The position numbers and the translations under genes are program-made. A stretch of 55,267 nucleotides of DNA from an uncultured Saprospiraceae bacterium (GTDB taxonomy: Bacteria > Bacteroidota > Bacteroidia > Chitinophagales > Saprospiraceae), in assembly GCA_937918905.1 (NCBI GenBank), contig CAKZSH010000033.1, positions 1-55,267 on the forward strand, written 5' to 3'. Shown one piece after another: positions 23,723 through 33,324 of this stretch. Within the stretch, counting starts at the first letter, position 1, and each line of letters starts with the position of its first letter. A model generated the notes under the pieces. It saw only the letters and a list, made by a program, of their open reading frames with translations. It ran no database searches and was not told the DNA's origin.

Positions 23723-26722
23723 TTACTTAAGATAATTCTCTTTGAAGAAATCACGGTATCCATCAAGAGATTTTGCTTTTAAAATTTCTCGATAATTATG
23801 TTGGGTTACTGCAAAAACTTCATAATTATTATTCTTTCCTAGAAACTTCTTTTTATTAGAATTAATTCCTGAATAATAGCTTACAGCTTTATCTTTATTT
23901 TTAAATCTTCGAATTACCAATATTGGAGTATCAGTATCAGCTCCCAAATAGATATTTGAGATTCTTAATTTTTCTGGTTTGTGAAATTCTCTATTATAAT
24001 TTGAAACTTTCACTTTTGCTTCAGACAAATCAAGTTTAGAACCATCTAATACTACAATGATATAATGTACCTTTTTATCCGCTAATTTAAACTTGCCTTC
24101 TTTACTTCCTTCTTTTGGAAGTTTAGGATCTTCTTTAAGTTCTCCTAAAAGTCTTAAAATTTCTTTTGCTCGAGTTTGTTCGGCAGTATCTGGAAATTTA
24201 GCAACTACCTCCTTTAAAGATTTCACATAATCGGCTTTACCTTTTAAGTTTCCAAGACACATTGCAGAAAGCAAAGCAAACTTTGGTTGAAGCGGATTTT
24301 TTTCGCCAAATAACGTTGGTACTTTTTCTACTTTTTCAAAAGCTTCTTGATAATTTTCATTGACAAAATCTGTATAGGTGTCTTTGTAATAATTATTCAA
24401 CTTAGCTTCTTCATCTTGCAATGCCAATCTGAAATTCGGATCATTGAGTACTTTTGCATAGGTAGATTCAGGATACTTGTTGGATACTTTATCTTTATAA
24501 ACTTTTGCCTTTGGAAAGTTTGACAAATCTGTATAAGAAAGATATTGATAGTACCATGCATTTAATTCATTATCGTTTCCAGGGAATCTATTTTCAAGTT
24601 CTCCCAATGTCTCAACTGTTTTTTCGTGATTCTGTAAACGGTCTCGATAGAGTGTTCCTAATTTGTACATCGCATCTTTAATTTGACCTTCTACAGCAAC
24701 TTTTTCAGCAGCATTTTTTGGAACATCTTTAAGCAGGTCATTGAGTTCTTTATCTGTTAGATCGCTACCTTCGTTGACAACATCTTCTGTAACGATTTCA
24801 TCAATTTCACCTGCTCCTCTTCGATTTGATCTACGCCAATTATCTTCTGATTTTCTTTTTCCCCATTGCCTTTCAAATGCTTTCTTCCCTTTTCTTACTC
24901 TTTTGTCATCGTAAGCAAACCAGTTACTTTTTTCAAATGAACCTGCTCCTGGCCGAACTCTTCCTGGCCTTGAAACGGCAGCTTTGGTTCCAGCCTTTGA
25001 ATTATTTCTTGCATTTGATTTTGCAGTTTGGTCTTTTTTAAGTTGCGCAGCAATTTTTCTTTTGTCTTCATCAGACATAGCACTCACTCTTAACAAACTA
25101 TCTTGATATTCTATGATTTGAATATTCTCTGCAATCTCTTTCAGGCTAGTCGCATATCTCTCTACATCTGGATAACGTTCGTCTGTTTTTGCCATCACAC
25201 TCAAGGTGCTGTCATAGTAACTTTTGGATGAAACATAATTTTCATCTGTATAATACAGTTCAGCCAATAACAAATAAGATTCAGCTTTCTGAGCAGGATT
25301 GGAAGTACTTTTGTTGAGCGATTGCTGTAAGTTTGCAATTGCTTCTTTAGTATCATTATTTTTTAAATAAATACTTGCTAATGCATAATGAATTTGATCT
25401 TGATACTCTTCATTTTTATCATCCTTTAGCATTTTCTTCAATCGAGAAATCGCTTTTTCAGCAGTTGCTTTTCCATTGAGCCAAGCATTTTGTTCCATAT
25501 TCAACTTGGAACTAAATCTCATTTCATAATCTCTACTATACTTGTATGCTTTTTCATAGTAAGCATAGGCAGGTTCTCCTTGTCCCATTTTCTGATGAAT
25601 CTGAGCAATGATATAAGCATATCTTGCTTTTAATCTTTTCTTTTTAGTCAAGCTGATGGCTTGTTCTAATGGGCCAATTGCCTGTTCATATTTTTTTTGC
25701 TTAATAAAAAAATCAGCCTCAACAGGTGCTAACTCTTTTTTGATTTTATCGAAAGTGTTAGGATTACTTTTTAACCGATCAATCAACCGTGCTGCTTTGT
25801 CAAACTTATCTCTTTCAATATAAGTTCTAGCCAACCACAATACTCCATCTTGAAAAACTGGTCTATGTTTTAAAATATATTTTCCACCACCTTCTTCCTT
25901 TTTTTTCTTTTCTTCTTTCTTAGGTTCTTCTTTCTTTTCTTCCTCTTCTTTTTTAGTCTCTTCTTTCTTTTCAGGTTCAGATGTTTCTACTTCTTCTTTC
26001 TTTTTCGAAGACTTTTTCTTCGAACTAGATTTTTTCCCTTTCTTCTTATTTTTCTTGTTCTCTTTTGCTTTTCTTTTGCTTTCTTTAATTCTTTCTTTTC
26101 GTGCTTTCTCTTTTGCTTTTTTAGCTTTTTTTCGTGCTTTTTCTTTTTCCTTTTTTGTTGCTTCTCTTTTTTTCTTTTTTTCCTTTGCTACTTTTTCTCT
26201 TTCTTTTCTTTTTTCTGCAACTTCTTTTTTTCTTTCCTTTTTCGACTTCTTAGTTTTTTTCTTACGCTTCTTTCTTTTCTTATTTGCATTTTTAGGATCA
26301 TACTCATCTACCATAAATTCTAAAGTTTCTTGCGCAGATTCGTAATCTTTTTTTACAAATTGAGCTTGCCCCATCAACAGATAACAATCATCTTTCCAAT
26401 GGCTTGCTGGATGCAGACTCGCTACTACACCTACTTTTTTGATGGCGTTGTCCAAATCTCCAGCAACTGATTTAGGATTATCAGCAGCAGAATATTTGTA
26501 AACACTTAATATCTTATTATAATTATCTTGATGTTGCTCTTCCAGAGATGCAATACTTGCATCTAAAAGTTCATTGGCATTGAAATATCCATTGTACTTG
26601 GAAGTTACATCGTGGTAGAATTTACCTAATTTAGACGGGTCTTCTTTGCTCTTTTGCGTAGCGCATGAGGAAACAAAAATAAATAAAACCCAAAGGGATA
26701 AAAGTGTATTGAATCTTTTCAA
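23723..26722 (-). CDS. PorW/SprE-like type IX secretion TPR lipoprotein
   Basis: A 999-residue lipoprotein: signal ending VSSC (lipobox Cys at residue 19), then KLGKFYHDVTSKYNGYFNANELLDASIASLEEQHQDNYNKILSV, which resembles the start of SprE/PorW proteins that link the T9SS core to its outer-membrane parts. TPR-like repeats cover much of the rest (for example EAIANLQQSLNKSTSNPAQKAESYLLLAELYYTDENY). Unusually, residues of about 147-290 are an almost uninterrupted Lys/Glu-rich segment splitting the TPR region. The T9SS cargo protein at 16112 and the GldD/GldE genes nearby agree with the role. Confidence 0.75.
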   Translation of the reverse strand: MKRFNTLLSLWVLFIFVSSCATQKSKEDPSKLGKFYHDVTSKYNGYFNANELLDASIASLEEQHQDNYNKILSVYKYSAADNPKSVAGDLDNAIKKVGVVASLHPASHWKDDCYLLMGQAQFVKKDYESAQETLEFMVDEYDPKNANKKRKKRKKKTKKSKKERKKEVAEKRKEREKVAKEKKKKREATKKEKEKARKKAKKAKEKARKERIKESKRKAKENKKNKKKGKKSSSKKKSSKKKEEVETSEPEKKEETKKEEEEKKEEPKKEEKKKKEEGGGKYILKHRPVFQDGVLWLARTYIERDKFDKAARLIDRLKSNPNTFDKIKKELAPVEADFFIKQKKYEQAIGPLEQAISLTKKKRLKARYAYIIAQIHQKMGQGEPAYAYYEKAYKYSRDYEMRFSSKLNMEQNAWLNGKATAEKAISRLKKMLKDDKNEEYQDQIHYALASIYLKNNDTKEAIANLQQSLNKSTSNPAQKAESYLLLAELYYTDENYVSSKSYYDSTLSVMAKTDERYPDVERYATSLKEIAENIQIIEYQDSLLRVSAMSDEDKRKIAAQLKKDQTAKSNARNNSKAGTKAAVSRPGRVRPGAGSFEKSNWFAYDDKRVRKGKKAFERQWGKRKSEDNWRRSNRRGAGEIDEIVTEDVVNEGSDLTDKELNDLLKDVPKNAAEKVAVEGQIKDAMYKLGTLYRDRLQNHEKTVETLGELENRFPGNDNELNAWYYQYLSYTDLSNFPKAKVYKDKVSNKYPESTYAKVLNDPNFRLALQDEEAKLNNYYKDTYTDFVNENYQEAFEKVEKVPTLFGEKNPLQPKFALLSAMCLGNLKGKADYVKSLKEVVAKFPDTAEQTRAKEILRLLGELKEDPKLPKEGSKEGKFKLADKKVHYIIVVLDGSKLDLSEAKVKVSNYNREFHKPEKLRISNIYLGADTDTPILVIRRFKNKDKAVSYYSGINSNKKKFLGKNNNYEVFAVTQHNYREILKAKSLDGYRDFFKENYLK

Positions 26723-26903
26723 AGCAAAAAAATGTTTAATTTCGTTCTTGAAAAAAGAAATAGATAGTTAAGTCGTTTAGTTCTGAGTTGTTTTTCACAT
26801 AAGAAATACTAGGAAACACCTGTATTTGTTGCAAAAAACAAGACTCCTTTAATAATAAACAAGGAGAACACAAATTTATTTTAATTTTAACAAAATTCAC
26901 ATA

Positions 26904-27797
26904 ATGAGTGCCGAAAATACGGAGGAAAAAGGTTGGCAAGCATTTAAGGAAAAACTTAAAAATACTTACCGTTTGGTGGTAATGAATGATGAATCCTTTG
27001 AAGAAGTAGGATCTTATAAACTTTCATTGCTTAATCTTTATGTTGCGATTTCTGCTGCCATTGTTTTGGTAGCTTTTTTGGTTTTTGCCTTGATCTTTTT
27101 TACTCCAATAAAAAGACTTGTGCCCGGCTATGGTAATGCAGATGCTGGAGAATTAAGAGAAATCAATCGATCTTTAGAAGAATTTGAAGAAAAATTAAAA
27201 GCACAAGAGACTTATACGAGCAGTTTTAAAAGAATGATTACTGGCGATGTAGAAACTGCCGAAGATGTCAACAAAGGGAAAATTGAGGAATCCAATACTT
27301 TAGAAAGTGTAAGTCGAATAGAGGAAGATGAAATGCTTAGAAAAGAGGTCGAGGATGAAGTGAAGGAACAGCAACGTGAAATGGCAAAATCCGTTAGTAG
27401 TTCGCCTCAAGAGGTGCCTTTGGAGCAATTGTATTTTATGCCTCCAATTACGGGTGTGATTAGTGAAACATTTATGCCTGATGAAAAACATTATGGAATT
27501 GATGTTTTAGCTCCAAAAAACACTCCTGTCAAAGCAATTATGGATGGTTATGTAATTTCTTCTGATTGGACTTTAGAGACTGGAAATACCATTGCTATTC
27601 AACACTCGAATAGTTTGGTTTCATTTTATAAACATAATTCAGCTTTATTAAAAGAAATTGGAGATTTTGTCAAATCTGGTGAAGCGGTTGCCATTATTGG
27701 AAATACTGGAACTCTTTCAGATGGCCCTCACCTCCATTTCGAACTTTGGCACAATGGAAAACCAATTGATCCTGCTGATTTTATAAATTTTGAATAA
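26904..27797 (+). CDS. M23 family metallopeptidase, membrane-anchored
   Basis: A 297-residue protein with a cytoplasmic N terminus, one membrane segment (about residues 43-68, LLNLYVAISAAIVLVAFLVFALIFF), a coiled-coil stalk (70-165), and a C-terminal LytM domain. The zinc ligands are visible: H and D in KHYGIDV, and HLH in GPHLHFELWHNGKPIDP. Such enzymes cut peptidoglycan cross-links or, when degenerate, regulate other hydrolases; here the ligand set looks intact. It diverges from the PorW/SprE-like gene across a 180-base spacer. Confidence 0.9.
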   Translation: MSAENTEEKGWQAFKEKLKNTYRLVVMNDESFEEVGSYKLSLLNLYVAISAAIVLVAFLVFALIFFTPIKRLVPGYGNADAGELREINRSLEEFEEKLKAQETYTSSFKRMITGDVETAEDVNKGKIEESNTLESVSRIEEDEMLRKEVEDEVKEQQREMAKSVSSSPQEVPLEQLYFMPPITGVISETFMPDEKHYGIDVLAPKNTPVKAIMDGYVISSDWTLETGNTIAIQHSNSLVSFYKHNSALLKEIGDFVKSGEAVAIIGNTGTLSDGPHLHFELWHNGKPIDPADFINFE

Positions 27798-27998
27798 CGA
27801 GTTTTGCCCCGAAAATTTGGGATGAATGTGACAAAGTAACCAAGAAGTATGTTTTTAACTACATTCACAATTTAATAAACTTGTTCATTCATAAAGTTTT
27901 CAATACTTTTGTACTCCTAACCTTATAGAAATAAAACTAAATTTTCAACTAACGAGACTGTAAATCAAAAAACAGTTTCACTCACATTTAACATGGCA

Positions 27999-28006
27999 TA
28001 ATTTTG
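27999..28006 (+). promoter_or_regulatory. Possible -7 promoter box of the HAD gene
   Basis: TAATTTTG matches the Bacteroidota -7 consensus TAnnTTTG and lies about 47 bases upstream of the ATG at 28053. The -33 region has only a weak TTT. It sits within a small imperfect palindrome (ACATG...CATGT). Confidence 0.35.
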
Positions 28007-28052
28007 TCATGTATTATTATTCTATTGCATAAAATAACCAATATTTAAAATC

Positions 28053-28493
28053 ATGAGTGATAAACATAAATTAGAAGAAACCTTTAATGAAAAAGGAGAA
28101 ACGATCAGCCCTGTATTAGCTGATGGTGTAAAAAATTATTTAATTGATATCGATGGTACTGTTTGTGATGATGTTCCTAATGAGGAACCTGAAAGAATGG
28201 GAACAGTATTACCATACCCTGATGCGTTAAACATTTTGAATAAATGGTACGAAGAAGGTCATATCATTACTTTCTTTACTTCTAGAACTGAAGAGCATCG
28301 TGAAATAACTGAATTCTGGTTGAAAAAACACAAATTCAAGTATCATGGTCTTTTGATGGAAAAACCTCGTGGAGGTAATTACCATTGGATTGATAATCAT
28401 ATTGTAAAAGCGACTCGATTCAAAGGAAAGTTTACAGACCTAATTGTTAAAACAAAAGAGATCGAAGTATTCGATCACAGTCAAGATAAATAA
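28053..28493 (+). CDS. HAD-superfamily (LNS2/polynucleotide-phosphatase-like) hydrolase
   Basis: A 146-residue protein with HAD motif I DIDGTVCD (residues 32-39), motif II Ser/Thr in FFTSRTEEHR, and a C-terminal WIDNH in place of the usual DD motif, followed by a basic segment. Short stand-alone HAD proteins of this type are sometimes annotated as phosphoheptose isomerases or capsule-related phosphatases. The substrate cannot be predicted from sequence. It is a single-gene unit ending at a strong terminator. Confidence 0.78.
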   Translation: MSDKHKLEETFNEKGETISPVLADGVKNYLIDIDGTVCDDVPNEEPERMGTVLPYPDALNILNKWYEEGHIITFFTSRTEEHREITEFWLKKHKFKYHGLLMEKPRGGNYHWIDNHIVKATRFKGKFTDLIVKTKEIEVFDHSQDK

Positions 28494-28508
28494 ACTTGAT
28501 TCTCAAAT

Positions 28509-28548
28509 AAAAAAAGCGCAGTTGATTGTTTTCAACTGCGCTTTTTTT
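28509..28548. terminator. Bidirectional intrinsic terminator (HAD gene / gldD)
   Basis: A perfect 17-bp stem (28509-28525 with 28532-28548, core AAGCGCAGTTGA) has A and T runs at either end. It sits between convergent genes and can serve both. Confidence 0.85.
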
Positions 28549-28565
28549 TGGGGGTTCACTCCCTG

Positions 28566-29174
28566 TTATTTCCATTTCAAAGTATTAATCATATGCTCAA
28601 TATCTTTTTTTACAAAAGTAAAAATAGGAGCAAGGGAATCTGTTGCTACTTTGTTATTAAAATAAAGAGAACCTCTCATAAAATGATTTTCATCATCCGT
28701 TAAAAAAAATTGAAAAGGGGAAGCCACATCTCCTTCTAAATTAAATATAAATCCTTTCGCTCCATTTGAAGTATTCACTTTTAACTCTTCAATATATTTA
28801 GCTTTTATATTATGTTTATGTGCCAATTCAAATGCATCATTCCTTAAACTCTCTGCTGTTGATGATTGATTGATGGGAGAATAGGTACAATGAATTTTTG
28901 CATTAAATTGCGGAATCAAAATATCAAACCAACACTCATTCGCAGTCTTCTCTCCAAAGAAAGCTTCATCTTTTTGGATCTCTGCATAAATAGGATATTC
29001 GAAGTGAAAATTACAATAACCTTCTTCAAAATTTTGATATAATTTTTCTGGATAAACTACTTTTGGAAATCCACGAGGCTTTGGAGTAATTGCTGTTTCG
29101 CCGTCGCTACATGATTGCAAAAATATTGTTACAAAAAAAATAATACTGAGAAAAATCCAATTTTGTATTTTCAT
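28566..29174 (-). CDS. gldD: Gliding motility lipoprotein GldD
   Basis: A 202-residue lipoprotein with lipobox LQSC (Cys at about residue 22) and the GldD start TPKPRGFPKVVYPEKLYQNF. Further family signals are CNFHFEYPIYAEI, CWFDILIPQFNAKIHCTY and the end FVKKDIEHMINTLKWK. GldD is required for gliding and for T9SS function in Flavobacterium. Here it follows gldE, ssb and mutY in the order usual for Bacteroidota. Confidence 0.9.
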   Translation of the reverse strand: MKIQNWIFLSIIFFVTIFLQSCSDGETAITPKPRGFPKVVYPEKLYQNFEEGYCNFHFEYPIYAEIQKDEAFFGEKTANECWFDILIPQFNAKIHCTYSPINQSSTAESLRNDAFELAHKHNIKAKYIEELKVNTSNGAKGFIFNLEGDVASPFQFFLTDDENHFMRGSLYFNNKVATDSLAPIFTFVKKDIEHMINTLKWK

Positions 29175-29210
29175 TAAATGAATTATGTTGGGAAGTTTTT
29201 TAAAATAAAA

Positions 29211-30623
29211 TTAAACAATAGGCAAAGTTATCTGGACTTGTTTGATTCTTCTTTTGTTAACTGAAACGATTTTAAACCGATATGGATTGTAAATAATTTC
29301 TACATTATTTTTAGGAATCTGACCGTATAACTCTAACATTAATCCTGCAATAGAATCTGCATCTCCTTTCACGTCATCAAAAGTAGTGGTTTCCAAATCG
29401 ATCACACGACACATATCGTAAAGCAAAGTTTTTCCTTCAAAAATAAAATTATAGTCATCAATTTTTTTAAAATCCAATTCAACCATATCATCAAATTCAT
29501 CTTTAATTTCTCCAATTACCTCTTCCAAAATATCTTCTAAAGTGATGATTCCCGAACTACCTCCATATTCATCTACAACAATGGCCATATGCAATTTTTC
29601 TTTTTGAAATTCTCTTAGCAAGTCACTAATTTTTTTTGCCTCTGGAACATAAAGAACGTTGGTTCTAATCAATGCTTGCCATTCATAATTATCTCCTTCT
29701 TCCAAATGTCCAACTAGATCTTTGGTGTATAAAATTCCAGTAACACTATCAAAATCATCATCATAAATTGGAATCCTTGAATACCCTGAACGCCTTGCTA
29801 CTTTTATTATATCTTTAAAACCAGTTCTGAAATCTAATGCCATAACATCCACACGTGATCGCATAATTTGCTTTACGGTCACATCGCCAAACTTTACTAT
29901 ACTTTTTAAAATATCCACTTCTGCTTTTGCATTAGCATCATTACTTACAGTCAATTCAATAGCTTCATCAATATCTTCTTTACTTGTAAGGTTGGCTTGT
30001 TGTGCTTTTGACTCCAATCGAGTCTCAATCAATCGCGTCCAATGCACCAATATTTTACTCATTGGAGAAAACATTCCATTTAAAAAATTTAACGTTCCTG
30101 ACATTGTTTTTGCCAACTTTACGTTATTCAAATTCGCATAAACCTTAGGTGCTACTTCTCCAAAAAGAACCAATAAAAAAGTAACTCCAACAACTGTTAT
30201 CGCGCCATTGATTAACCAAGCAATCTGTTCTACTGAAAATGAAATCCATCCCCAATTTATAGGTTGAGCCCAAGTAGCCAATAATTCAGGAGGCATTACT
30301 TTATTTAACGCATACGTGGAAAGAATTACAATCCCAATATTGATAAAATTATTACTAATCAAAATCGTAGCTAACAGTGTTCGAGGCATCTCCTTCAATT
30401 TCAAAATTCTTTCAGAAGACTTGCTGTTATCTTGTTTTAGATCTTCAATATCATTAGGTGTAAGAGAAAAAAATGCCACCTCTGACCCTGAAATCAAAGC
30501 AGAACATAACAATAATATTACGACAAGAAACGAAGCACCGCTTACTTCCCAGATTGGAAAATCGGCTAATATAAATGAGGAATGAAAAAAATAAAGTAGG
30601 GATATTCCCAGTTCGGAATCCAA
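29211..30623 (-). CDS. gldE: Gliding motility-associated protein GldE (CNNM/CBS)
   Basis: A 470-residue membrane protein of the CNNM/CorC type. The N-terminal DUF21 region has about four membrane segments, including SALISGSEVAFFSLTPNDIEDL, the family signature. A CBS pair follows (VKQIMRSRVDVMAL and VTGILYTKDLVGHLEE), then a transporter-associated C-terminal domain. The CBS linker has VDEYGGSSGIITLEDILEEVIGEI. In Flavobacterium, extra GldE partly restores a gldD defect, so the two proteins act together. Ion transport is suggested by the family, not shown. Confidence 0.9.
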   Translation of the reverse strand: MDSELGISLLYFFHSSFILADFPIWEVSGASFLVVILLLCSALISGSEVAFFSLTPNDIEDLKQDNSKSSERILKLKEMPRTLLATILISNNFINIGIVILSTYALNKVMPPELLATWAQPINWGWISFSVEQIAWLINGAITVVGVTFLLVLFGEVAPKVYANLNNVKLAKTMSGTLNFLNGMFSPMSKILVHWTRLIETRLESKAQQANLTSKEDIDEAIELTVSNDANAKAEVDILKSIVKFGDVTVKQIMRSRVDVMALDFRTGFKDIIKVARRSGYSRIPIYDDDFDSVTGILYTKDLVGHLEEGDNYEWQALIRTNVLYVPEAKKISDLLREFQKEKLHMAIVVDEYGGSSGIITLEDILEEVIGEIKDEFDDMVELDFKKIDDYNFIFEGKTLLYDMCRVIDLETTTFDDVKGDADSIAGLMLELYGQIPKNNVEIIYNPYRFKIVSVNKRRIKQVQITLPIV

Positions 30624-30647
30624 TGGAATTGTTTTATTAAATGATTA

Positions 30648-30687
30648 TTCGATGAAGACTTTTTTTTCAAAAACAATCTTCATCGAA
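30648..30687. terminator. Hairpin between ssb and gldE
   Basis: TTCGATGAAGA (30648-30658) pairs perfectly with TCTTCATCGAA (30677-30687) around an A/T-rich loop. It lies in the 78-base spacer after the ssb stop, so it may reduce ssb readthrough into gldE. Confidence 0.55.
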
Positions 30688-30701
30688 TTAGACTTTTTTA
30701 T

Positions 30702-31178
30702 TTAAAATGGCAAATCATCATCTGGTGCGTCAGCAGCTTTCGCTGTTGTTGCCTCAGCAGGTGGTGCTTGGTTCGTAGTAGCCGTAGGTTTATTTACAGT
30801 TGCTGGTGCATCTGCAGCTGTAGGTGGTGGAGTATAACTACCGCTACTTTCTCTGCCACCTAACATCTTCATGGTACGTCCAACTATCTCTGTGGTATAT
30901 CTATCGTTACCATCTTTGTCTTGCCACTTTCGAGTTCTTAGACTTCCTTCAATGTATACTTGATTACCTTTTTTCAAATATTTTTCTGCTACTCCAGCCA
31001 AACCTCCCCATAGTGACACATTGTGCCATTCGGTATTTGTTACTTTTTCATTTGTTTTTTTATCCATGTAGCTTTCACTTGTTGCTACTGAAAAAGAAGC
31101 CACAGAAGATCCCCCTTCAAAGTGTCGAACTTCTGGGTCTTTGCCTAAATTTCCAACAATAATGACTTTATTAATCAT
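30702..31178 (-). CDS. ssb: Single-stranded DNA-binding protein
   Basis: A 158-residue SSB. The OB fold covers residues 1-110 ([55 protein letters not shown]). A Pro/Ala/Thr-rich disordered linker follows, then the conserved acidic tip DDDLPF that recruits repair partners. It coats single-stranded DNA during replication and repair, and is placed between mutY and gldE. Confidence 0.95.
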   Translation of the reverse strand: MINKVIIVGNLGKDPEVRHFEGGSSVASFSVATSESYMDKKTNEKVTNTEWHNVSLWGGLAGVAEKYLKKGNQVYIEGSLRTRKWQDKDGNDRYTTEIVGRTMKMLGGRESSGSYTPPPTAADAPATVNKPTATTNQAPPAEATTAKAADAPDDDLPF

Positions 31179-31268
31179 AGTTTAACGCTTTATTACTTAC
31201 TCAAAAAAATTGTGCAAGTAGATGAACAAATTAGTTTTCTCATGAAATCACATCAAGTGATGAGTTAT

Positions 31269-31428
31269 AAGTCATCGTTGATAATGATTTAAATTTCTTT
31301 CGACTTCTTTTTGTATCCTTTGTCGTTAAAAAGCCTCGCCGAACCAAAAAGGTTCGTCTACGTTTTTTGCCTAAAAGAATACAAAAACAATCTCGAAAGA
31401 ACTTTTAAATTATTACCAACGATGACTT
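31269..31428. repeat. 160-bp near-perfect palindrome overlapping the mutY 3' end
   Basis: The left half from AAGTCATCGTTG (31269) matches the reverse complement of the right half ending at 31428, with a few mismatches and small indels. The centre is GAACCAAAAAGGTTC (about 31342-31356). The right end covers the last codons of mutY. On the RNA level it would be a very long hairpin in the mutY 3' region. Confidence 0.75.
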
Positions 31429-32492
31429 AAATTTAAAGAATTATCTTTTAAATACAAATCTATAACTTTGGGGTACGCAAATTTACTTAAGTTTTTTCGT
31501 TCTACTTTGATATAACTATTTTTTTTAATCAAAATATCAGAACTTAGTTCTATTTCAAAAAAGGTAGCTATGATTTTTCGATGTGTCAACAATTGTCGAA
31601 AAGGATTGGATATTTTTTGGATTTTAAAATCAGAATCGCCGATACATTTTTTCCAAACTTCACTTCCAATTAAATCTTCTTTTTTTGCTTGAGTCTTAGT
31701 TTCAATTAAAGGAAAATCATAAAGATTTTGCCAGATGTCTTTTTCTAATCTTTTATTTATCCAAACATCTCCCTTAAAATTCAGAATAAGGTAATTAAAG
31801 TACCTCGTCTTCTTTTTGATTTTTTTTGATTTGATAGGAAGATCCAAAACTTTATCTTTTCGAAAAGCAATACATTCTTTTTTGAATACACAAGAGGAAC
31901 AAAGTGGAGCTTTAGGCATACATTGAATTGCTCCAAAATCCATGATAGCTTGGTTATATTTCGCAGCTTGCTTTTTTTCTAACAATTCATTTGCAAGTTT
32001 ATTGAATTCTTTTTTCCCTTCCGTTGTATCCACAGGTATTTCAATTCCAAAACATCGTGACAACACCCTAAATACATTTCCATCAACGACTGCATGTGGT
32101 AAGTCATATGCGAATGAAGCAATAGCCGAAGCCGTGTAGGCACCCACTCCTTTTAATTTTAAAATCTCATTATAGTTTTTTGGAAACTCACCATTCAATT
32201 CTTTTGAAATATGTTTAGCTGAAAAATGTAAATTTCGAGCCCTTGAATAATACCCTAGACCTTCCCATAATTTCATTACTTCATCTTCTGGAGCATTTGC
32301 TAAGTCATGAACGGTTGGATATTTTTCTTTAAATTTCAAAAAATAGGGAAGGCCTTGTTCCACGCGAGTTTGTTGTAAAATGATTTCTGATAACCAAATG
32401 AAGTATGGATTTTTTTCTCCTTTCCAAGGCATTGGACGATCAATTGTTGTAGCCCATTTTAGTAATTGTTTGGTGAAAAATTTTTGCTTCAT
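31413..32492 (-). CDS. mutY: A/G-specific adenine glycosylase MutY
   Basis: MutY removes adenine paired with 8-oxoguanine. The 359-residue protein has the catalytic segment EIILQQTRVEQGLPYF (conserved Glu), the helix-hairpin-helix LKGVGAYTASAIASFAYDLPHAVVDGNVFRVLSR with the catalytic Asp, and the 4Fe-4S cluster spacing C-x6-C-x2-C-x5-C in CMPKAPLCSSCVFKKEC. The C-terminal NUDIX-like domain recognises the lesion. Its last codons lie in the right arm of a long palindrome. Confidence 0.94.
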   Translation of the reverse strand: MKQKFFTKQLLKWATTIDRPMPWKGEKNPYFIWLSEIILQQTRVEQGLPYFLKFKEKYPTVHDLANAPEDEVMKLWEGLGYYSRARNLHFSAKHISKELNGEFPKNYNEILKLKGVGAYTASAIASFAYDLPHAVVDGNVFRVLSRCFGIEIPVDTTEGKKEFNKLANELLEKKQAAKYNQAIMDFGAIQCMPKAPLCSSCVFKKECIAFRKDKVLDLPIKSKKIKKKTRYFNYLILNFKGDVWINKRLEKDIWQNLYDFPLIETKTQAKKEDLIGSEVWKKCIGDSDFKIQKISNPFRQLLTHRKIIATFFEIELSSDILIKKNSYIKVERKNLSKFAYPKVIDLYLKDNSLNLSHRW

Positions 32493-32739
32493 TTTACATT
32501 TTGATAGTTTTTACAAAAAACATAGTTACGAAAAGTTTTCTGAAAAAATTGAAAAGACTTTAAGCGAGTAGGAATTAAATAGCTCCAATTCATTTTGTCT
32601 ATCTAGTCCTTCCTGGTTTTAAAAACTTGGAAAGACTCTTTCCGAATTGAAAATCATCTTTTTGACTTGGGCTAGAAACAACAAAGGCGACAAATTTTCA
32701 TTTGCCGCCTTTGCTAAATTATTGTATTAAATAAACTAC
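32493..32739. other. Spacer between ECF sigma gene and mutY
   Basis: About 250 bases with no gene. It contains a hairpin with one mismatch (CAAAGGCGACAAAT at 32682-32695 with its complement at 32700-32713) downstream of the sigma gene, probably its terminator. Confidence 0.5.
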
Positions 32740-33273
32740 TTATTTCTTTGATCTTAGCTTTGCCATATTGTCGTACCTTCTGTTAATCAAATCTTTCATT
32801 TCTTTTCGAGCAAAAAAGATTCTACTTTTAACAGTACCTAGTGGCAAGTCTAATTCTTCAGCAATCTCTTGATATTTAAATCCTTCATAGTGCATCATAA
32901 AAGGAATTCGAATACCATCTTCTAATCCATCAATCATACCTGTCAGCTCTTCCATCATAATATTACTTTCAGCACCATTTGCGATTACTGCAGTTCCTGA
33001 ATTCAAGTAATAATTATTATCAGTCGAATCCATGATTGTATTCGCTCTAACTTTCTTTCGGTAATTATTGATAAATATATTTTTCATGATCGTGAACAAC
33101 CATGCTTTGAAATTTGTACCTGGGCGGAATTTATCCTTATTAGTCAACGCTCTAAAAGAAGTTTCTTGAAAAAGATCTTTTGCATCCTCCGTATTCTTGG
33201 TCAAGTTATACGCAAATGCATGGAGCAATTTTGACATCCCCTCGAAGCGACCATTGAATTCTATTGTTGACAT
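32740..33273 (-). CDS. ECF-type RNA polymerase sigma factor
   Basis: A 177-residue sigma factor. Region 2 contains KLLHAFAYNLTKNTEDAKDLFQETSFRALTNKDKFRPGTNFKAWLFTIMKNIFINNYRK, and region 4 contains RIPFMMHYEGFKYQEIAEELDLPLGTVKSRIFFARKEM. I start it at ATG 33273 (MSTIEFNGRF) because the longer in-frame start at 33393 would lie across a near-consensus promoter. Unlike the first sigma gene it has no neighbouring anti-sigma gene. Closely similar stand-alone ECF factors occur widely in Bacteroidota. Confidence 0.93.
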   Translation of the reverse strand: MSTIEFNGRFEGMSKLLHAFAYNLTKNTEDAKDLFQETSFRALTNKDKFRPGTNFKAWLFTIMKNIFINNYRKKVRANTIMDSTDNNYYLNSGTAVIANGAESNIMMEELTGMIDGLEDGIRIPFMMHYEGFKYQEIAEELDLPLGTVKSRIFFARKEMKDLINRRYDNMAKLRSKK

Positions 33274-33324
33274 AACAAAATTGTTTTGAGAGTAAAAAAA
33301 ATAGATTGTTTTTGTTTGATTAAA

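Noticed and set aside
26055..26345. Plus-strand frame rich in Phe, Leu and Ser
   Set aside because: It is the complement of the Lys/Glu-rich codons of the PorW/SprE-like gene, a typical artefact of biased sequence.
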